Below, piece by piece: positions 60,338 through 64,000 of a stretch of DNA of 64,000 nucleotides. The notes under the pieces are model-generated. The model was not told the DNA's origin and did no database searches. It saw nothing but the letters and a program-made list of their open reading frames with translations. This stretch comes from Pseudonocardia humida (GTDB lineage Bacteria; Actinomycetota; Actinomycetes; Mycobacteriales; Pseudonocardiaceae), in NCBI RefSeq assembly GCF_023898865.1, contig NZ_JAGSOV010000044.1, positions 1 through 64,000 on the forward strand, in the 5' to 3' direction. A program made the translations under genes and the position numbers. Within the stretch, counting starts at the first letter, position 1. Each line of letters opens with the position of its first letter.

Positions 60338-60365
60338 GGGTGCCACGGCCGCGGTCGTGGCACCC
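60338..60365 (-). terminator. Hairpin terminator after the ECF42-type sigma gene
   Basis: GGGTGCCACG (60338-60347) pairs with CGTGGCACCC (60356-60365) around GCCGCGGT. It lies two bases beyond the sigma gene stop at 60368. Confidence 0.65.
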
Positions 60366-60367
60366 TC

Positions 60368-61615
60368 TCACGGCTCCTCGGGGCCCAGGTCGGCGAGGCG
60401 GCGGGCCAGCAGCCTGCGCTCGGCGTCGGTGCCGGCCTGGTCGATCGCGGCCCGGTAGGCCCGCGCGGCCTCCGCCGTGCGCCCCAGCCTGCTGAGCAGG
60501 TCGGCGCGGGTGGCGGCGAGCAGCGGGTAGCCGGCCAGCTCGCCGGAACCGTCCAGCTCGCGGACCAGCTCCAGCGCCACCGCGGGCCCCTCGGCCATGG
60601 CCACCGCCGCCGCCCGGTTGAGCCGCACCACCGGTGACGGCACCATCCGGGCCAGCCGCGCGTACAGGGCGGCGATCTGCACCCAGTCGGTCTCGTCCGA
60701 GGTGGGTGCGGTGGCGTGGCAGGCCGCGATGGCCGCCTGCACCTGGTAGGGCCCCGGCGCCCGCCGGACCAGCGCGGCGTCGAGCAGGGCGGTGCCCTCC
60801 TCGATCATCTCCCGGTCCCAGCGGGACCGGTCCTGCTCGTCGAGCGGCACCAGCTCGCCGTCGGCGTCGGTGCGCGCCGCGCGGCGCGAGTCCTGCAGGA
60901 GCAGCAGGGCCGCCAGCCCGAGCGCCTCCGGCGCGGTGGGCATCAACCGGGCCAGGGTGCGGGCCAACCGGACGGCCTCCGCGCACAGGTCGCCGCGGAT
61001 GGCCTGCGACCCGGTCGCGGCCGCGTACCCCTCGTTGAACAGCAGGTACACCACGCCGAGGACGCCCCCGAGCCGCTCGGGCAGCAGGTGCGCCGGCGGC
61101 ACCCGGTACGGGATGGCGGCCGCCCGGATCTTCTTCTTGGCCCGCACCAGCCGCTGGGCCATCGTCGCCTCCGGCACCAGGAACGCCCTGGCGATCTCGG
61201 CGGTGGTCAGCCCGGCCAGGGTGCGCAGCGTCAGCGCCACCCGCCCCTCCAGCGGCAGCGCCGGGTGGCAGCAGGTGAACATCAGCCGGAGCCGGTCGTC
61301 GTCGATGCCGCTGTCCGCGGCCTCGTCGACGGGCGCCTCCGGGTCGGGCAGGGCGGCCAGCTCGCGCAGCTTCCCGGCCTCGATCCCGGCGCGCCGCAGT
61401 CGGTTGCGGGCGTGGTTGCGGGCGGTGGTGGTCAGCCAGGCGCCGGGGTTGCGCGGGACGCCGTCGCGCGGCCAGCGGGCCACGGCCTGCGCGACGGCGT
61501 CCTGCGCGCACTCCTCGGCGAGGTCCCAGTCGCCGGTGGTCCGGATGAGCGTGGCCACGATGCGCCCCCACTCCTCCCGGAACACCGTGACGACCGCCGA
61601 CTCGGCGCCGTTCAC
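60368..61615 (-). CDS. ECF42-type sigma factor with C-terminal helical extension
   Basis: 415 residues. Region 2 (IRTTGDWDLAEECAQDAVAQAVARWP) and region 4 (LAGLTTAEIARAFLVPEATMAQRLVRAKKKI) are followed by about 200 residues of TPR/helical extension (DUF6596). ECF42 members are large sigma factors encoded with YCII/DGPF proteins and lack anti-sigma factors. The GTG start at 61615 overlaps the YCII gene's stop by four bases, so the pair is co-translated. The extension is thought to be needed for activity; the signal is unknown. Confidence 0.87.
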   Translation of the reverse strand: MNGAESAVVTVFREEWGRIVATLIRTTGDWDLAEECAQDAVAQAVARWPRDGVPRNPGAWLTTTARNHARNRLRRAGIEAGKLRELAALPDPEAPVDEAADSGIDDDRLRLMFTCCHPALPLEGRVALTLRTLAGLTTAEIARAFLVPEATMAQRLVRAKKKIRAAAIPYRVPPAHLLPERLGGVLGVVYLLFNEGYAAATGSQAIRGDLCAEAVRLARTLARLMPTAPEALGLAALLLLQDSRRAARTDADGELVPLDEQDRSRWDREMIEEGTALLDAALVRRAPGPYQVQAAIAACHATAPTSDETDWVQIAALYARLARMVPSPVVRLNRAAAVAMAEGPAVALELVRELDGSGELAGYPLLAATRADLLSRLGRTAEAARAYRAAIDQAGTDAERRLLARRLADLGPEEP

Positions 61616-61947
61616 CCCGTCCAGAACGGCCGCACCTCGACCATCCCCGCCCGCGCCATCGGGTGCTTCGACGCCACCTCGATGGCCTCGTCGAGGTCGG
61701 CGCACTCCAGCAGGTCGTACCCGGCGATCCGCTCCTTGGTGTCGGCGAACGGGCCGTCGGTCAGCAGGACCTCCCCGCCGCGCACGCGGACGGTGGTGGC
61801 GTCGGACGGCTCGGCGAACCGGTCGCCCTCCAGCCGGATGCCGCGCCGGTCGTACTCCTCGACCCACTGCTCGATGGTCATGCCGGTGCCGTCATCGGGG
61901 CCGGCGTCCTCGCCGTCGGTGGCGCAGATCAGCAGCATGTAGCGCAT
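61612..61947 (-). CDS. YCII/DGPF-domain protein, ECF42 partner
   Basis: 111 residues. The domain begins MRYMLLICATDGED and carries the family's TDGPFADTKERIAGYDLL signature. YCII proteins are small ferredoxin-fold dimers. The ATG at 61947 has AGGAGG six bases upstream. Its stop overlaps the sigma factor's start, and this gene is first in the pair. Such neighbours are the rule for ECF42 sigma factors, where the YCII gene is often a target of the sigma factor. Confidence 0.88.
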   Translation of the reverse strand: MRYMLLICATDGEDAGPDDGTGMTIEQWVEEYDRRGIRLEGDRFAEPSDATTVRVRGGEVLLTDGPFADTKERIAGYDLLECADLDEAIEVASKHPMARAGMVEVRPFWTG

Positions 61948-62055
61948 GGGGTTCCTCCTCGGGTGCGGCGGCGGGCCGGGCCGGCCCGCGCGCTCGTCAG
62001 TACGACAACCGGCGACCCGCGGGATCGACACCTCCGGCGCAGAACTTCGAGACGA

Positions 62056-62427
62056 TCATTCACCCCAGTCGAGCTGGTGCTCCGGTGTGCCCACCGACCG
62101 CCCGTACGCGACGACGTCGGCGCGGGCGTCCGCATCGCCCTTGCGGTAGCGGAAGACGCGGCCAGCGAACACGACGACGTGCTCGGCCGCGGACTGGAAG
62201 TCGGCGTACCAGCCGTCGTCGGGCAGCAGGGCGGCGGCCAGCGCCTCCGCCAGCTCGTCGGTCCGCTCGTCCGGGGCCTCGAAGTCGAGGAAGGTCCAGA
62301 CGTCGGGCTGGGTGGCGACCGTCGAGGCCGACACGTCGTGGCGCCCGAAGCGGGCGACCCGCACGTCGGGCACCGTCACGTCGACCCCCACCCGGAGGCT
62401 CTCCAGCAGGATCCGTCCACGCAGCAT
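62056..62427 (-). CDS. Hypothetical protein
   Basis: 123 residues from the ATG at 62427. The sequence is mixed alpha/beta, with VDVTVPDVRVARFGRHDVS, WTFLDFEAPDERTDELAEALAAALL and VVVFAGRVFRYRKGD patterns. It has no signal peptide, membrane segment or metal motif. I cannot assign a family. Normal G+C-rich codon use supports coding. Ribosome site is weak. Confidence 0.5.
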   Translation of the reverse strand: MLRGRILLESLRVGVDVTVPDVRVARFGRHDVSASTVATQPDVWTFLDFEAPDERTDELAEALAAALLPDDGWYADFQSAAEHVVVFAGRVFRYRKGDADARADVVAYGRSVGTPEHQLDWGE

Positions 62428-62458
62428 GCCCCGATGGTGGCGGCTCCCCCCGACAGCC

Positions 62459-62740
62459 TCAGGCCCTGCCCCGCTCCGGCCGCTCGGGTCCCTCCCCCCT
62501 CTCCAGCCACCCGATGCCCTCGGCGTTCTTGCGCATCTGCAGCCGGGCCTGGATGACCAGGGCCTCCGTGGCGACGGCGCGCAGGTTGCAGGGGTGGGTG
62601 AGGCGATCGGCCTGCGGTCCGGCGGGACAGCGCACGCAATGGCCGGTGCCGTCGTCCACGTGGGTCTCGATGATCCGGGTGGGGAGCGCCCCGCAGCGAG
62701 CCAGCTCCTCGGCGAAGCCGTGGTCGCGATCATCGGTCAC
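62459..62740 (-). CDS. Hypothetical protein with Cys pairs
   Basis: 93 residues, GTG 62740 with GAGGAG eight bases upstream; the ATG at 62755 would add five residues. HCVRCPAGPQADRLTHPC holds three cysteines and two histidines, so a small zinc site is possible. It shares a 193-bp spacer with the BldC-like gene, divergent. No known family recognised. Confidence 0.5.
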   Translation of the reverse strand: MTDDRDHGFAEELARCGALPTRIIETHVDDGTGHCVRCPAGPQADRLTHPCNLRAVATEALVIQARLQMRKNAEGIGWLERGEGPERPERGRA

Positions 62741-62921
62741 CGGCGATCTCCTCATGGGTTGCGAACCTGACCGCGACGCCAGGTGCGACTGCGTAGCTCG
62801 ATGCGCACTCTCTGCACGAGCTAGCAGGACCAGAAAACGGACAATTACCGACAGATACCGGTGACGCACGAAGAGCACCGTCAGATGCGACAGGAGTGCC
62901 ACACCCCCGCCATGGGCGACA

Positions 62922-62933
62922 TAGCGTGATCAT
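62922..62933 (+). promoter_or_regulatory. Leaderless-type promoter for the BldC-like gene
   Basis: TAGCGT at 62922-62927 lies six bases before GTG 62934. The same -10 hexamer precedes the response regulator at 51825. Confidence 0.45.
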
Positions 62934-63146
62934 GTGTCGTCAGCCCGGAAGCGCCTGCTCACCACCGGTGAGCTGGCGAAGGCGCTGTCCCTGAGCGACC
63001 GGACCCTTCAGCGCTACCGGAAGGAAGGCTGGATCAAGCCGGCGCTCGTGACACCGACCGGCCACGCCCGCTGGGATGAGGACGAGGTCCGCGAACAGAT
63101 GGCCGAGATGTACCGCCGGAGCCGTGAGCAGGACCCGGAGTCCTGA
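62934..63146 (+). CDS. BldC/MerR-like small DNA-binding protein
   Basis: 70 residues. A single MerR-type winged helix: LLTTGELAKALSLSDRTLQRYRKEGWIKPALVTPTGHARWDEDEV, with no effector domain. This fits BldC or excisionase-like regulators that bind as oligomers on repeated sites. GTG 62934 has a TAGCGT hexamer six bases before it, so it may be leaderless. A broken copy of the same gene follows downstream. Confidence 0.8.
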   Translation: MSSARKRLLTTGELAKALSLSDRTLQRYRKEGWIKPALVTPTGHARWDEDEVREQMAEMYRRSREQDPES

Positions 63147-63148
63147 CC

Positions 63149-63176
63149 GTGATCGCGTGATCGTGATCGCGTGACC
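63149..63176. repeat. Two tandem 14-bp repeats between the BldC-like gene and its remnant
   Basis: GTGATCGCGTGATC (63149-63162) is followed at once by GTGATCGCGTGACC (63163-63176). They overlap the start of the truncated copy and may mark the junction of the duplication. Confidence 0.4.
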
Positions 63177-63276
63177 GAGAACCGCGGGCTTATCACCGGT
63201 GAGCGGGCGGGCGCGCTGGGTCGAGGAGGACGTCCGCGAGCAGATGCGGCAGTACCGCGAGCCAGCGCCGGCGACC
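63171..63276 (+). pseudogene. Truncated duplicate of the BldC-like gene
   Basis: The segment begins like the intact gene (GLITGER for LLTTGEL) and then jumps, one base out of frame, to GRARWVEEDVREQM, equivalent to the intact GHARWDEDEVREQM. The recognition helix part is deleted. So it is a remnant with internal deletion and frameshift. Confidence 0.7.
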
Positions 63277-63326
63277 GGCAGACGTCCGGTGGGTTTGGAC
63301 GCGTCGATCCGGAGCACTCCCCCGCC

Positions 63327-63488
63327 ATGGGAGACCAGCGACGGGACCAGGACGACGAGGGCTTCATCGAGAGCACCGTGCGCGACGCCACCCTCACCGG
63401 CGCCGGGGACGACCCCGAGCCGCCGGACGAGCCGCAGGCCGCGGCGGCCATGCCGCGGCGCAACGACGATCCCGACGAGGACCAGTGA
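63327..63488 (+). CDS. Small acidic hypothetical protein
   Basis: 53 residues, beginning MGDQRRDQDDEGFIES and ending in NDDPDEDQ. It is strongly acidic and has no hydrophobic segment. It is in frame with the remnant upstream, so it could be a relic. The remainder of the gap to the next gene (63489-63611) shows nothing recognisable. Confidence 0.35.
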   Translation: MGDQRRDQDDEGFIESTVRDATLTGAGDDPEPPDEPQAAAAMPRRNDDPDEDQ

Positions 63489-63611
63489 CGGCCGGCGGTG
63501 GGCCGGCGCGCCTGCCGTGACGGCACGATGACCCCCGACCCGGCAGCCCGGTTGCGGGTGGGGCGGGGCGGGGCGAGGAATGCCGCTCGCGGCCGCCGAG
63601 TTGGTTGAGTC

Positions 63612-64000
63612 GTGAAGAAGATTGGCTTCCTGTCCTTCGGGCACTGGTCGGCGTCGCAGCACTCGCGGGTGCGGTCTGGGGCGGACGCCCTGCTGCAGTC
63701 GATCGAGCTGGCGGTGGCCGCCGAGGAGGCGGGCGCCGACGGCGCGTACTACCGCGTGCACCACTTCGCCCAGCAGCTCGCCTCCCCGTTCCCGCTGCTG
63801 GCCGCGGCCGCGGCCCGGACCAGCCGCATCGAGCTGGGCACCGCCGTGATCGACATGCGGTACGAGAACCCGCTCTACATGGCCGAGGACGCCGGGGCCG
63901 CCGACCTCATCTCCGGGGGCAGGCTGCAGCTGGGGATCAGCCGGGGATCGCCCGAGCAGGTGATCGACGGCTACCACTACTTCGGCCACGTGCCGCCGGA
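63612..64000 (+). CDS. Luciferase-like (LLM class) flavin or F420 monooxygenase, partial
   Basis: The frame from GTG 63612 is open to the window's end, giving 129 residues. It starts VKKIGFLSFGHWS and continues with YRVHHFAQQLASPFPLLAAAAARTSRIELGTAVIDM and SGGRLQLGISRGSPEQ, the TIM-barrel pattern of bacterial luciferase relatives (FMN or F420). The 3' end is outside. Function is general; the substrate is not evident. Confidence 0.85.
   Translation, partial: MKKIGFLSFGHWSASQHSRVRSGADALLQSIELAVAAEEAGADGAYYRVHHFAQQLASPFPLLAAAAARTSRIELGTAVIDMRYENPLYMAEDAGAADLISGGRLQLGISRGSPEQVIDGYHYFGHVPP

Noticed and set aside
63171..63488. One continuous 105-residue gene from 63171
   Set aside because: Its first part is the frame-shifted remnant of the BldC-like gene, so a single real protein is unlikely; only the acidic tail is kept as a weak candidate.

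Overview
The window is chromosomal DNA from a high-G+C actinobacterium (roughly three quarters G+C by eye, strong third-position G/C, many GTG and some TTG starts). The gene content (mycothiol MshB, LpqW, LpqY-SugABC trehalose importer, GpgS, GlgM, FdxC, SigE-RseA-HtrA-TatB) and the gene order point to a mycolic-acid-related or pseudonocardial lineage. The layout follows, with insertions, the Mycobacterium tuberculosis Rv1159A-Rv1239 interval read backwards. A Pseudonocardiaceae member is my best guess; no 16S or other decisive marker is present.

Left part (1-19.7 kb): the trehalose import operon lpqY-sugA-sugB-sugC (minus) with its Rv1234-like neighbour; an acyl-CoA dehydrogenase plus CoA-ester lyase pair resembling ethylmalonyl-CoA pathway enzymes; a PhzF-like protein; a MarR-MFS pair; an MgtE-N/CBS protein with a DUF1003 protein; MarR; the Mrp ATPase; an amidase; then tatB, htrA, rseA and sigE (envelope stress) and an O-methyltransferase.

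Middle (19.7-47 kb): a 0.6-kb gene-free stretch packed with hairpins; divergent glgC/glgM (alpha-glucan and methylglucose lipopolysaccharide metabolism); small zinc-binding proteins and a DUF3117 gene; tag, a SRPBCC protein, a DivIVA-like protein, gpgS and folP2; two LOG proteins; the lysine/diaminopimelate genes dapE, dapD and dapC with fdxC; mshB; a complete oligopeptide ABC importer oppABCDF; lpqW; typA coupled to a DUF559-like gene.

Right part (47-64 kb): a SRPBCC-NUDIX fusion; a two-component system divergent from a LolA-like/ABC exporter operon, with tandem CTGAG repeats between them; phhB; an ArsR-type regulator; PPK2; a DAHP synthase preceded by a short leader ORF encoding Tyr-Trp-Phe in a row (a probable attenuator); a secreted GH16 enzyme; a decayed ABC ATPase; an ECF42-type sigma factor with its YCII partner; a BldC-like regulator with a broken second copy; and the start of a luciferase-like monooxygenase that runs off the window.

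The strongest unusual signals are the Tyr-Trp-Phe leader, the shared CTGAG/11-bp motif in front of the two-component operons and sigE, two intergenic elements that can fold in two mutually exclusive ways, a 59-bp repeat placed between tandem related genes, and an implausible homopolymeric G/C block at 40.5 kb that is probably a sequencing artefact. No tRNA, rRNA, CRISPR, prophage or IS element was seen.
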